Shown piece by piece: positions 36,421-46,626 of a stretch of 49,233 nucleotides of DNA. Below the pieces are notes generated by a model. That model searched no databases, had not been told where the DNA came from, and worked only from the letters and a program-made list of their open reading frames with translations. How positions within the stretch are numbered: position 1 is the first letter of the stretch; each line of letters opens with the position of its first letter. Origin of the DNA: an uncultured Clostridia bacterium (lineage in GTDB: Bacteria; Bacillota; Clostridia; TANB77; UBA1234); NCBI GenBank assembly GCA_947164995.1, contig CAMUYU010000006.1, positions 1-49,233 on the forward strand. The letters are read 5' to 3'. Position numbers and translations under genes: made by a program.

Positions 36421-37278
36421 CTATTTTTCCCATCTTCCATAAATTCCACATGGAAGAAGTAATTTTGAATTTGACATTGGTAACCCAATTTCTCCAGCAG
36501 TAATTTTACCCTTCTTCTTTATCGTTAAAGATAATACATTTGCTAAAATTGTAGAAGAAAGTCCAGTTGTATATGAATTAATTAAAAAGAAAAGTGGGTC
36601 ATCAGATAAAATTTTAGAACATAATTCAACTAAATGATATAATGACTCTTCTATATTCCAAACTTCTCCATTAGCGCCTCTTCCATATGAAGGAGGATCC
36701 ATAACAATTGCATCATATTTATTTCCGCGTCGTATCTCTCTTTGAACAAATTTAATTACATCATCAACTATAAATCTAACATCCGCATTTTTTAACCCAC
36801 AACTTTCAACATTTTCTTTGGCCCAAGCTGTCATGCCTTTTGATGAGTCAACGTGACATACAGAAGCTCCTGCTTTCAAACAAGCACAAGTTGCTCCACC
36901 AGTATATGCAAACAAATTAAGAACTCTAATTTTTCTTTTAGACGATTTGATTTTGTCCATCATAAAATCCCAATTAACAGCTTGTTCAGGAAAAAGACCG
37001 GTATGCTTAAATCCCATAGGCTTTAAATTGAAAATAAGATCTTTATATTTAATTTGCCAGCTATCAGGAACATTTTTTATATATTCCCATTCGCCTCCGC
37101 CTTTATTACTTCTATGATAATGCGCATTGGCTTTTTTCCACAATTCAGGATAAGATTTATCTTTCCAGATTATTTGTGGGTCAGGACGAATTAGTATTGT
37201 TTTACCCCATCTTTCAAGTTTCTCACCATTAGCCATATCTAGTATTTCATAATCTTTCCAATCTTTAGAAATAATCAT
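36421..37278 (-). CDS. Class I SAM-dependent methyltransferase (RlmI-like)
   Basis: VLNLFAYTGGATCACLKAGASVCHVDSSKGMTAWAKENVESCGL; IVMDPPSYGRG. Confidence 0.9.
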   Translation of the reverse strand: MIISKDWKDYEILDMANGEKLERWGKTILIRPDPQIIWKDKSYPELWKKANAHYHRSNKGGGEWEYIKNVPDSWQIKYKDLIFNLKPMGFKHTGLFPEQAVNWDFMMDKIKSSKRKIRVLNLFAYTGGATCACLKAGASVCHVDSSKGMTAWAKENVESCGLKNADVRFIVDDVIKFVQREIRRGNKYDAIVMDPPSYGRGANGEVWNIEESLYHLVELCSKILSDDPLFFLINSYTTGLSSTILANVLSLTIKKKGKITAGEIGLPMSNSKLLLPCGIYGRWEK

Positions 37279-37360
37279 AAGTTTTCCCTTCTATACCCTA
37301 AGAATTTATGAGATTATATCATATTACATTAAAAATTTCTACAAATTATGTAAATCTAAT

Positions 37361-37396
37361 AAAAAAGCAGACATATTTTTAATATATCTGCTTTTA
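37361..37396 (-). terminator. Rho-independent terminator after ackA
   Basis: AAAAAAGCAGACATAttttTAATATATCTGCTTTTA. Confidence 0.75.
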
Positions 37397-37400
37397 TATT

Positions 37401-38618
37401 TTATTCTGATATAGCTTTTATAGTATCCCTTGCAATAATTATTTCTTCGTTAGTAGCAATTACAAACATCTTAATCTTAGATTCTGGTTTGCTACAAATT
37501 CCTTCATACATTTCATCATCTAAATGTGAATCATCAAATACAATACCAAGTTCTTCTAAACCTGTAACTGCAGCTTTAACAACATCAGGATTGTGCTCTC
37601 CAATACCACCTTCAAAAGTAATAGCATCTACATGTCCTAAAACGGCCATATATGCACCAATGTATTTTCTAATTCTATATGATAAAACTTGAAGGGCTAA
37701 ACTAGCTCTTTCATCACCTTGATCTCTTAGCATTCTTAAATCCCTAACATCACCTGTTTTACCTGATAATGCAAGAAGACCAGATTTTTTATTTAAGATA
37801 TTTAATGCTTCGTGAATATCAATTCCTTCTTTATCCATAATAAACTCGATAATTGCAGGATCAATATCACCACTACGTGTTCCCATTACTAATCCTTCAA
37901 GTGGTGTAAATCCCATAGAAGTGTCAACGCATTTACCATTTTTAACTGCTGTAATTGAAGAACCATTTCCTAAGTGACATGAAATAATATTAATCTCACT
38001 TTGAGGCTTTCCTAAAAGTTTAGCAGCTTCTTCAGTAACGAATTGATGTGACATACCATGAGCACCATAACGTCTTACACCATATTTTGCATACCATTCA
38101 TATGGAAGACCGTACATAAATGCTTCATCTGGCATTGTTTGATGGAATGTAGTATCAAATACTAAAACTTGTGGAATTCCTTTCATAATATCTAAACAAG
38201 CTGTAATACCTTGTATTGCAGCTGGATTATGAAGTGGTGCATAAGGAATTGAAGATTCCTTAAGTGTTTTTAAAACTTCATCTGTAACAACTGTAGTTTT
38301 ATAGAAAGCAGGTCCAGCATTTGCAACTCTATGACCAACTGCACTAACATCTTCTAGTGATGCAACTACTCCTTCTTCTTTATCAGTCATGTATCTTACT
38401 ACAGCTTCAAAAGCAGCTTTATGATCTGGTAAAGGTAATTCTTCTTTAACCTTTTTACCACTTTTTCCTTTGTATTCGATAAATGGTTTACCAATAGCAC
38501 CTTCTCCTGTTTCGCCTATTCTGTCACATTTACCTTTGCATAATACTTTTTCATTCTCCATATCAATTAATTGATATTTTAATGAAGAACTTCCACAATT
38601 TACTACTAATACTTTCAT
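37401..38618 (-). CDS. ackA: Acetate kinase
   Basis: MKVLVVNCGSSSLKYQLID; RRYGAHGMSHQFV; HLGNGSSITAVKNGKCVDTSMGFTPLEGLVMGTRSGDIDP. Confidence 0.98.
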   Translation of the reverse strand: MKVLVVNCGSSSLKYQLIDMENEKVLCKGKCDRIGETGEGAIGKPFIEYKGKSGKKVKEELPLPDHKAAFEAVVRYMTDKEEGVVASLEDVSAVGHRVANAGPAFYKTTVVTDEVLKTLKESSIPYAPLHNPAAIQGITACLDIMKGIPQVLVFDTTFHQTMPDEAFMYGLPYEWYAKYGVRRYGAHGMSHQFVTEEAAKLLGKPQSEINIISCHLGNGSSITAVKNGKCVDTSMGFTPLEGLVMGTRSGDIDPAIIEFIMDKEGIDIHEALNILNKKSGLLALSGKTGDVRDLRMLRDQGDERASLALQVLSYRIRKYIGAYMAVLGHVDAITFEGGIGEHNPDVVKAAVTGLEELGIVFDDSHLDDEMYEGICSKPESKIKMFVIATNEEIIIARDTIKAISE

Positions 38619-38650
38619 TTTTTATCCTCCTCTTAAAATGATAAACGCTT

Positions 38651-39658
38651 TTATTCGTTTGATTGAGCTTGAACTGCAGTTATTGCAACAACACCTGCAA
38701 TATCATCTGACGAACAGCCTCTAGATAAATCATTAACTGGTCTTGCAATTCCTTGAGTTATTGGTCCATATGCTTCTGCTTTTGCAAGTCTTTGAGCTAG
38801 TTTATAGCCTATATTACCAGCATTTAAATCTGGAAATATAAGTATATTTGCATGTCCAGCAACTTTACTATTTGGAGCTTTTTGCATAGCAACTTTTGGA
38901 ACTATTGCCGCATCTAATTGTAATTCTCCATCAACTGCTAAATCAGGTGCTTTTTCTTTAACTAAGTTGGTTGCTTCAAGAGTTTTTGCATTCATTCCTT
39001 CAACTGATGGAGCACTACCAAGTGTTGAATATGATAGCATAGCTATCTTAGGCTCTGTACCTACCAAATTCTTCCATGTTTTTGCAGAAGAAATAGCTAT
39101 TTCAGATATCTCGTCTGCATTTGGTTGAACATTTAATCCACTATCTGCAAATAAAAATAGTCCATTCTCACCAAACTCACAATCTGGAACTTGAATCATA
39201 AAGAATGCAGATACAAGTTTAGTATTTGGTGCTGTTTTAACTATTTGAAGTGCAGGCCTTAAAGTATCTGAAGTAGAACAAATGCTACCTGCAACAAGGC
39301 CATCAGCATCTCCCATTTTAATCATCATTGTTCCAAAGTATATATTATTTTTTAATGTCTCTCTTGCTTTTTCTAATGTCATGCCTTTTGCTTTTCTAAG
39401 CTCATAAAATTCATTAATATATGACTCTAGTTTTTCAGATGTCTCAGGATTTACAATTTGAACATCTGAAATATCTAAACCATTTTCACCAGATAGCCTT
39501 GCAATTTCGTCATTGCTTCCAACTAAAATAACTTTTGCAAAACCTTCATCTGTAACTTTTCTTGCCGCCTGTAAAACTCTAATGTCATAAGACTCCGGCA
39601 AAACAATTGTTTTAATATTTTGCTTTGCTCTTTCTTTTAATCCACTAATAAAACTCAT
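38651..39658 (-). CDS. pta: Phosphate acetyltransferase
   Basis: TIVLPESYDIRVLQAARKV; PDLNAGNIGYKLAQRLAKAEAYGPITQGIARPVNDLSRGCSSDDI. Confidence 0.97.
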   Translation of the reverse strand: MSFISGLKERAKQNIKTIVLPESYDIRVLQAARKVTDEGFAKVILVGSNDEIARLSGENGLDISDVQIVNPETSEKLESYINEFYELRKAKGMTLEKARETLKNNIYFGTMMIKMGDADGLVAGSICSTSDTLRPALQIVKTAPNTKLVSAFFMIQVPDCEFGENGLFLFADSGLNVQPNADEISEIAISSAKTWKNLVGTEPKIAMLSYSTLGSAPSVEGMNAKTLEATNLVKEKAPDLAVDGELQLDAAIVPKVAMQKAPNSKVAGHANILIFPDLNAGNIGYKLAQRLAKAEAYGPITQGIARPVNDLSRGCSSDDIAGVVAITAVQAQSNE

Positions 39659-39678
39659 ACTATGTTCTCCTTTGTATA

Positions 39679-40029
39679 TTATTTTTTCTTACCAGCTGCA
39701 CCATCATCAATTAATGTAGATAGAATCAAAACACCACAAATTAAAAGTGAAACCATTACAATCATTCTAGCATTTGAATCTGAATAACCAGTGCTGTCAG
39801 CAACAAAATCTGTAAGTGTATCTACACCTTCACTTGCTTTTTCTCCTGCATCTTCAGCCGTATCTGCACCTCTGTCAACTAAATCATATTTTATATCTGG
39901 CCCATATTTATAAAATTCTTCTGGAATTTTAGCTGGAGTAAAAATGACCTTAAAAAGATTAAAAGCAATTGCAATTCCGCATATTATGTATATAACTTTT
40001 TTCCAATTTTTACTTAGATATTCTTTCAT
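39679..40029 (-). CDS. Hypothetical membrane protein (two TM segments)
   Basis: VIYIICGIAIAFNLFKVIF and MIVMVSLLICGVLILSTLI. Confidence 0.7.
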   Translation of the reverse strand: MKEYLSKNWKKVIYIICGIAIAFNLFKVIFTPAKIPEEFYKYGPDIKYDLVDRGADTAEDAGEKASEGVDTLTDFVADSTGYSDSNARMIVMVSLLICGVLILSTLIDDGAAGKKK

Positions 40030-40136
40030 TATTCTCCCTCATCTATATATAATTTTTAAAAACCATACTTTCACCAATTATACCTAGCTAATTATATACT
40101 AGGAGACATAAAATATCAAGAAAAAAGACAAATAAA

Positions 40137-40166
40137 AGTGCTATTCTAAAAAAATAGAATAGCACC
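40137..40166 (-). terminator. Rho-independent terminator
   Basis: GGTGCTATTCTAtttttttaGAATAGCACTTTTAT on minus strand. Confidence 0.8.
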
Positions 40167-40343
40167 TTATTTGTCTAAATATTTTTTCTTAAAAATTTCA
40201 TAATTAATCTCGTTTTGCCGCTTCCTTTGCTCTTCACGTTCAATACGCTCTTGCTCTTGTCTTAATTCAAATTTGCGATTAGCTTCTCTGTCTGCCTCTT
40301 TTAAAGATTCATATATAAAGGCACAACACAGAAGATCTACCAA
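40167..40343 (-). CDS. Small charged helical ORF, non-ATG (TTG) start proposed
   Basis: LVDLLCCAFIYESLKEADREANRKFELRQEQERIEREEQRKRQNEINYEIFKKKYLDK; SD-like GGAGG in the end of the upstream gene; directly before a terminator; not in the ORF track. Confidence 0.4.
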   Translation of the reverse strand: MVDLLCCAFIYESLKEADREANRKFELRQEQERIEREEQRKRQNEINYEIFKKKYLDK

Positions 40344-40350
40344 GAAGGTC

Positions 40351-40572
40351 TTAGTAATCCTCCGGAGAACTTATTATGCATGAAGGGTCAAACCGACAAC
40401 TACAATTGCGTGCTGTACGGCAGCCTTCACAATCTAACTTAGTGTGAATACATTTTTCTGCATTACCTTTAGAGGTAGCCAAAACTTCTCTTCTATAATC
40501 TAAAAAACTCAAAACACCAGAAGATAAAGCTAGAATACTAATGCCAAAAAGAAGCTTTGTAATGGTGGACAT
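40351..40572 (-). CDS. Small Cys-rich membrane-anchored protein
   Basis: MSTITKLLFGISILALSSGVLSFLDYRREVLATSKGNAEKCIHTKLDCEGCRTARNCSCRFDPSCIISSPEDY; RBS GAGGAG; upstream TTGACT-17-TATAAT. Confidence 0.7.
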   Translation of the reverse strand: MSTITKLLFGISILALSSGVLSFLDYRREVLATSKGNAEKCIHTKLDCEGCRTARNCSCRFDPSCIISSPEDY

Positions 40573-40703
40573 ATTAATCTCCTCCTAAATTATTATTTCT
40601 ATGTCATGTAGATTATATAGAAAATAACATAAATAGTCAATCAAATTTACATAAATTGGCAAAAAGTGGTAAAAAATAGTAAACCTATCTAAAAATTGTA
40701 AAA

Positions 40704-42008
40704 TTACTTAATTATCTTAGTAATAAAGTCCTCTCCGGTGCCATCAGTCACTTTTATCTTGATATTTAAGGCTTTTTCAACCTCCCCCACCGAAATATCG
40801 TCCAAAAATGTAGGGGAGTCACTTTTTATTGAGCTATAATTTATTAATAAATATTGTCCTAAATCTTTATTTTTAAGCTGTTTTATTATATCTGAACCAG
40901 TAATTAGTCCTGAAACAGTAATTTGCGGACCAAAAAACTCATTTTCAATAGCATAGACGTTAACTTTTAGCCCTTTAAACTTCTTCTCTAGGCTTTCTGC
41001 TAAGTACTTTATAAAGCCATATGCACATTTTCCTGTTGCTATTGAAACAATTTTATTTATAGGTCTCTCTTTTAATCTTAAATACTTTTTATTGAATTCA
41101 TGCTGCATTTTTGCAAGCATTCCTATTCCATCTTCTAATTGTGGAAAGTCTTCATATACTTCATAACTAGGAATATCTTTTTCAGCAAGGATATACACTT
41201 CATCCGCTATATATACAATATGAGAACCATATTTTTCCATAAATCTGTTTTGCCATTCTTCAACTTGTTTTATTGCTCTATTCGCCGTTTCTTTATTAAA
41301 AGGTTTTAATTTATATAGCCCTTCTCTATATTTAGTAAGTCCAACTGGAACAATTGCTATACATTGCATATATGGATAAAACTTAGATAATTCTTCAATT
41401 GTCTGATCTAAAATTTTTCCATCGTTAATACCTGGGCAAAGAACTATTTGAGTATTAACATATATTCCGTTATCTGTAAGGTATTTTATATACTCTAATA
41501 TTTTTCCAGCATTTTTGTTGTTTAGCATCATGCATCTAACTGCAGGATTTGTAGCATGTACAGAAATATTTATAGGGCTTAAATGATATTCAATAATTCT
41601 ATCTAAGTCCTTATAACCTGAATTAGTAAGTGTAACATAGTTTCCAGTCATAAAAGATAATCTGAAATCATCATCCTTAAATACTAATGTATCTCTTACA
41701 TTTGGTGGTAGTTGATCCATAAAGCAAAAAATACACTTATTAGCACAACTTCTAGCATTATCCATTAGTTCTTCTTCGAAAACTAAGCCTATATCTTCAT
41801 TTTCATCTTTTTCTATTTCATAGTCCCATTCTTCACCATTCTTATCTTCAATAGTAACTACTACATATTCATCAAACATTTGATATTTGTAGTCAAGAAT
41901 ATCTTTAATTTCCACATCATTTACAAGCGTAAGGTAACAACCTGGTTCTATTTCTAATTCTTCAGCAATACTTCCTTTTTTAACCTCTTTAATTAGGTGC
42001 TTTTTCAA
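40704..42008 (-). CDS. DUF512 (PDZ + radical SAM-like) family protein
   Basis: GSIAEELEIEPGCYLTLVNDVEIKDILDYKY; CANKCIFCFMDQLPPNVRDTLVFKDDDFRLSFMTGNYVTLTN. Confidence 0.95.
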   Translation of the reverse strand: MKKHLIKEVKKGSIAEELEIEPGCYLTLVNDVEIKDILDYKYQMFDEYVVVTIEDKNGEEWDYEIEKDENEDIGLVFEEELMDNARSCANKCIFCFMDQLPPNVRDTLVFKDDDFRLSFMTGNYVTLTNSGYKDLDRIIEYHLSPINISVHATNPAVRCMMLNNKNAGKILEYIKYLTDNGIYVNTQIVLCPGINDGKILDQTIEELSKFYPYMQCIAIVPVGLTKYREGLYKLKPFNKETANRAIKQVEEWQNRFMEKYGSHIVYIADEVYILAEKDIPSYEVYEDFPQLEDGIGMLAKMQHEFNKKYLRLKERPINKIVSIATGKCAYGFIKYLAESLEKKFKGLKVNVYAIENEFFGPQITVSGLITGSDIIKQLKNKDLGQYLLINYSSIKSDSPTFLDDISVGEVEKALNIKIKVTDGTGEDFITKIIK

Positions 42009-42064
42009 CTTTCCACCTCCTCTATCCTTATCATAATTATTTAATTAATAAAAAAACAGCTAAA

Positions 42065-42253
42065 TTATTTAGCTGCTTCTTCTTTAACTATAACTTCTTT
42101 TCCATCATAATATCCACAATTCTTGCAAACTCTATGTGGAAGAACAGGTTCATGACAATGTGGACATTCAACATATCCTGGAGCTTCTACTTTCCATGTA
42201 GATCTTCTTAAACCAGTTCTAGCTTTTGACCATCTTCTTTTTGGTTGTGCCAT
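42065..42253 (-). CDS. rpmF: 50S ribosomal protein L32
   Basis: MAQPKRRWSKARTGLRRSTWKVEAPGYVECPHCHEPVLPHRVCKNCGYYDGKEV. Confidence 0.98.
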   Translation of the reverse strand: MAQPKRRWSKARTGLRRSTWKVEAPGYVECPHCHEPVLPHRVCKNCGYYDGKEVIVKEEAAK

Positions 42254-42369
42254 CTAAATTCCCTCCTTACGAAAACATCTATATTAAAATAATAAAAAAC
42301 GAATTAAAATGCGTCATTTCAAACGCAACTGAAATTATATAACGTTTGAGCCCATTTGTCAAACATAAT

Positions 42370-42939
42370 TTAGCTATTTTCCTCGTTCATTTCCTCAATT
42401 TGAATTTGACCATCATCTTCTTTAAGTTCAGGCAATTCTGGCATATCTTGTAGTGATTTATAGCCAAAAAGCCTTAAAAACTCGTCAGAGGTCTTAAAAG
42501 ACATTGGTCTTCCAGGAGCATCAATTCTTCCCGCTTCTTCTAAAAGGCCATATTCTAGCAATTTATTAATAGCGCTATCTGAATTAACCCCTCTAATCTT
42601 CTCAATTTCCGCTCTAGTAATTCTAGAATTATAGGCAACTATCGCTAAAACTTCCATAGCGGCTTGAGATAGCGAAGGCTTAGGGCGATTATCTAGTAAA
42701 GCACATACTTGTTTATAATACTTTTCTAAAGTAGCCATTTGATAGCCATCATTAATTTCAATAAGTTGAAGACCACTATTTGAGTCAATTAGCTTATTTT
42801 TTAATGTTTCGGCTATTAATTTTACCTTCTCTTCATCAATTTCCAATATATTTTGTATAGTTTTAATGTCTACAGGCTTACCACTAGCAAATAGAAGTGC
42901 CTCTAGACATGGAACTAATTCTTCATCAGTCATTTTCAC
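42370..42939 (-). CDS. scpB: Segregation and condensation protein B
   Basis: LEALLFASGKPVDIKTIQNIL; LSQAAMEVLAIVAYNSRITRAEIEKIRGVNSDSAINKLLEYGLLEEAGRIDAPGRP. Confidence 0.97.
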   Translation of the reverse strand: MKMTDEELVPCLEALLFASGKPVDIKTIQNILEIDEEKVKLIAETLKNKLIDSNSGLQLIEINDGYQMATLEKYYKQVCALLDNRPKPSLSQAAMEVLAIVAYNSRITRAEIEKIRGVNSDSAINKLLEYGLLEEAGRIDAPGRPMSFKTSDEFLRLFGYKSLQDMPELPELKEDDGQIQIEEMNEENS

Positions 42940-42996
42940 CCTCCAAATTCAAAGTGCGAAATAATTGTACCATTATTAATAACTAAAAACAAGATA

Positions 42997-43030
42997 AAGT
43001 GTTCAGCATTATAAAACACTGAACACAAAA
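42997..43030 (-). terminator. Probable terminator after FtsH-like gene
   Basis: GTGTTCAGtgttttataatgCTGAACAC hairpin. Confidence 0.55.
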
Positions 43031-43032
43031 AT

Positions 43033-44199
43033 CTAAACCTTGTTTATTTTAATAATATTTGTTTTTCGTCCTGCTTTTACAATATCTTCAAGTACGATCT
43101 CATCACGACCATTAATATTAGCTTCAACGGCAGCCTCATTCATCAATGTTTCAACTGCAGAACAAGAAAGTCCATTAAAACACTTAGCAAGCGAGTCAAT
43201 ATTAATACTTGAAGAAATCTTTTTACCTTTTGAATACATATTAATAAGTTCAACTATAGTAGACTTATCTGGATTTGTAATATTAAACTTTTTATCAAAT
43301 CTACCTGGTCTTACAAGTGCTCCATCCAAAGAACCATAAGAATTAGTAGCACCTATAACTAAAACACCATCTTCGGTTTCAAAGCCATCCATTTCATTTA
43401 ACATAGCAGTAATAATTCTATTGTTTTCTTTATCGATACCAGTACCGGTGTAATTTCTTCTTTCACCAATACCATCAAACTCATCTATAAAAATAATACA
43501 CGGTTTGTTACGTCTTGCCTTTTTAAAAACAGCTTTGATTTTAGAAGGTCCAACACTCATAACAGCACTTTGAAAGTCTGCTCCTTTGGTAGGAATAAAA
43601 TTAATATTTGCCTCACCCGCTAATGCCTTAGCAAAAAGTGTTTTACCATTTCCTGGGGGCCCTTCAAAAATAATTCCTTTTGGTGCTCTAATACCACGCT
43701 TTTTAAAATCTTCAGGATTCTTTAAAAGCTCAACTGTTTTAATCATATCCTTCTTTACATCATCCATACCACATATGTCTGTAAATTTTGTATTGCTTTT
43801 TCTAACAACTTTAAATTTAGTTGCACCAAAAATTTCAGAAAATTTAAATAGTGCAAATCCGCAAACTACAAAGAAAAACATATAGAATAAAACATCAAAT
43901 ACAAACCCTAAATCATCTTCGGAAAATGAATCATTTATTTTTATATTGTTAATTAATATATATTCCTTAAAATCAGGTGTTTCAGGATTATCTGTATAAA
44001 AATCACCCGATATAGAATTACGAATAAAACTTACTTTATTATTAGTAATTTCAACTGATGCTATATCACCACTTGAAATTAGTTTTGTAAAATCGTTATA
44101 GGAAATATATGTCTCATTCTTAGGAAGTAATAAAATAGTAATTGCTATAATAAGCAACAATGCTATTGCAATAATAGCAATAATTCTTTTTTTCTTCAT
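43033..44199 (-). CDS. FtsH-like membrane AAA ATPase lacking the M41 peptidase domain
   Basis: N-term TM + YISYNDFTKLISSGDIASVEI (FtsH_ext-like); FTDICGMDDVKKDMIKTVELLKNPEDFKKRGIRAPKGIIFEGPPGNGKTLFAKALAGEA; IIFIDEFDGIGE; RPGRFDKKF; stops without HEXXH. Confidence 0.92.
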   Translation of the reverse strand: MKKKRIIAIIAIALLLIIAITILLLPKNETYISYNDFTKLISSGDIASVEITNNKVSFIRNSISGDFYTDNPETPDFKEYILINNIKINDSFSEDDLGFVFDVLFYMFFFVVCGFALFKFSEIFGATKFKVVRKSNTKFTDICGMDDVKKDMIKTVELLKNPEDFKKRGIRAPKGIIFEGPPGNGKTLFAKALAGEANINFIPTKGADFQSAVMSVGPSKIKAVFKKARRNKPCIIFIDEFDGIGERRNYTGTGIDKENNRIITAMLNEMDGFETEDGVLVIGATNSYGSLDGALVRPGRFDKKFNITNPDKSTIVELINMYSKGKKISSSINIDSLAKCFNGLSCSAVETLMNEAAVEANINGRDEIVLEDIVKAGRKTNIIKINKV

Positions 44200-44226
44200 A
44201 AAATCTCCTTAATAATCTATTGAGTT

Positions 44227-46605
44227 TTATGAAACTGCAACTTCATTTTGAGCATTTAGTATAAGTACAATTTGCTCATTAGGTACAATTTCATCTTTAA
44301 GCATACTCTCTGCCAAGAAGTTCTCTATATACTTTTCAATAGCTCTATTAATTGGACGAGCTCCATACTTAGGATCATATCCTTTTTCTAAAATATATTC
44401 TTTAACTTCCTTTGAGAAAGAAACAAAAAGATTTCTTTCTTTAAGTTCATTAGATAATTTCTTTAAGTTCAAATCAACAATTTGTAATAATTCATCTTTA
44501 GTTAATTCATGGAATACTGCAATCTCATCTACTCTATTTAAGAATTCTGGTCTAAAAGTATCTTTTAATGCAGAATGAATTCTATTTTCAGTTTCGATAG
44601 AATCTGTTCTATTAAAACCAATGCCATTGTTATTTAAATTTGAACCAGCATTAGATGTCATAATAATAATAGTATTTTCAAAATTAACAACTCTTCCCTG
44701 TGAGTCAGTTAATCTACCTTCATCTAAAACTTGAAGAAGTAAATTAAATACATCTGGATGAGCTTTTTCTATTTCATCAAATAAAATTAAAGAATATGGA
44801 TTTCTACGAATTTTTTCAGTAAGTTGTCCTGCATCATCATATCCAACATATCCTGGAGGTGAACCAATAAGTTTTGAAACACTATGACTTTCCATATATT
44901 CAGACATATCTACTCTAACAATTGAATCATCAGTACCAAATAATTCAAATGCCAAAGCCTTTGCAAGTTCAGTTTTACCAACACCTGTAGGTCCTACAAA
45001 AATAAATGATGGTGGTGACTTTCTAAGTTTTAGTCCTGCTCTATTTCTTCTAATAGCATTACATACTGCAGAAACTGCATTGTCTTGACCTATTAATCTC
45101 TTATGAATATTTTCTTCTAAGCGAAGTAGTTTTTGACTTTCAGTTTCAGTAATCTTTGAAGCTGGAATTTTCGTCCAGGTTTCAATTACTTTAGCGACAT
45201 CTTCAACGTTTAATTCAACTGTAAGCTTTCCTTGAGACATATCAGCAATTTGTTTTGTAAGTGCATTTTCTCTACTTCTAAGGTTAGATATTTTTTCAAA
45301 ATCTAATTCTTGATTTTCTTTATTTATAGTTTCAAGTTCTGCTTTTTCTTCTTTAATTTCATCTAATTCTTTTTTCATCTTAGCAAGTTCAGATAATACT
45401 TTATTTGCTAAATTTAATTTAGAACAAGCTTCATCTAATATATCTATTGCTTTATCTGGTAAAAATCTATCATGAATGTACTTTTCAGACATAACTACAA
45501 TCTTACGAACCATTTCGTCTGTAACTACTACCTTATGAAAATCTTCATAGTAACCTTTAATTCCTTTTAAGATTTCTATAGTATCAGTTACAGAAGGTTC
45601 TTCAACAATAATAGGTTGAAATCTTCTTTCAAGAGCACTATCTTTTTCAATATATTTTCTATATTCTTTTAAAGTAGTAGTACCTATGATTTGAACATCA
45701 CCATTTGAAAGTGCTGGTTTTAGTATATTAGCAGCATTCATACTATGATCAGTCTCACCTGCACCAACAATAGAATGAATTTCATCAATTACTAAAATAA
45801 TATTTCCAAATTTTTTGCACTCTTCAATAAGACCTTTCATACGTGCTTCAAATTGCCCTCTAAATTGAGTTCCAGCAACCATAGCTGTCATATCTAATAG
45901 ATAAACTTCATAATCTACAAGTTTTTCAGGAACATCTCCTTCAGCAATTTTTAAAGCAAGTCCATTTGCAATTGCTGTTTTTCCAACGCCTGGTTCACCA
46001 ATCAAACATGGATTGTTCTTACTACGTCTATTTAAAATTTGTGTAAGTCTTTCTAATTCTTGTTCTCTACCTATAAGTCTATCTATCTTACCTTCTTTAG
46101 CTTTTTTAGTAAGATTAGTACCAAAAGTATCTAAATACTTTTTCTTCTTTTCTTTCTTTTTAAAAGGCTCTTTCTCTTTTGTAGTAGTCGATTCTTGAGA
46201 TGCACCTTCTTCATAAGTTCCGCTTATTGGTCCGTTTCCCATATTGGAAATCAACTTATCAAACATCCTAGTAAATGCATCAACTGGTGTAGAACCTGGT
46301 TCTGAATCCATTGGCATACCATCAGCATTCATACCATCCATCATTTCGTCAACCATACCTGAAAAAGCATTACTTTCTGAGTCATTTAAATTGTCCATAG
46401 AATTAATTATTTCATCAAATTGACTATTTAAATTTTGTATTTCTTCATCAGTTGCGCCATATTGTTTCATAAGTGTAGACAAAGGATTAATACCTTTCTT
46501 TTTTGCACATGCCAAACAAATACCTTCAACTGAAGGTTTACCATCTATTACTTTATTAATAAATACAACCGCTGTATTCTTTTTACAAATTGAACATAAA
46601 GCCAT
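44227..46605 (-). CDS. clpE: Clp ATPase, ClpE-type (N-terminal CxxC zinc finger, two AAA domains)
   Basis: MALCSICKKNTAVVFI...EGICLACAKKKG; LIGEPGVGKTAIANGLALKI; FIFVGPTGVGKTELAKALAFELFG; NGIGFNR loop compatible with ClpP docking. Confidence 0.9.
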   Translation of the reverse strand: MALCSICKKNTAVVFINKVIDGKPSVEGICLACAKKKGINPLSTLMKQYGATDEEIQNLNSQFDEIINSMDNLNDSESNAFSGMVDEMMDGMNADGMPMDSEPGSTPVDAFTRMFDKLISNMGNGPISGTYEEGASQESTTTKEKEPFKKKEKKKKYLDTFGTNLTKKAKEGKIDRLIGREQELERLTQILNRRSKNNPCLIGEPGVGKTAIANGLALKIAEGDVPEKLVDYEVYLLDMTAMVAGTQFRGQFEARMKGLIEECKKFGNIILVIDEIHSIVGAGETDHSMNAANILKPALSNGDVQIIGTTTLKEYRKYIEKDSALERRFQPIIVEEPSVTDTIEILKGIKGYYEDFHKVVVTDEMVRKIVVMSEKYIHDRFLPDKAIDILDEACSKLNLANKVLSELAKMKKELDEIKEEKAELETINKENQELDFEKISNLRSRENALTKQIADMSQGKLTVELNVEDVAKVIETWTKIPASKITETESQKLLRLEENIHKRLIGQDNAVSAVCNAIRRNRAGLKLRKSPPSFIFVGPTGVGKTELAKALAFELFGTDDSIVRVDMSEYMESHSVSKLIGSPPGYVGYDDAGQLTEKIRRNPYSLILFDEIEKAHPDVFNLLLQVLDEGRLTDSQGRVVNFENTIIIMTSNAGSNLNNNGIGFNRTDSIETENRIHSALKDTFRPEFLNRVDEIAVFHELTKDELLQIVDLNLKKLSNELKERNLFVSFSKEVKEYILEKGYDPKYGARPINRAIEKYIENFLAESMLKDEIVPNEQIVLILNAQNEVAVS

Positions 46606-46626
46606 TAAAATCTGCCTCCTTCCAAA

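Noticed and set aside
43040-46198. Plus-strand ORFs 43040-43339, 43586-43885, 46013-46198
   Set aside because: Antisense to conserved AAA ATPase genes; no RBS or domain.
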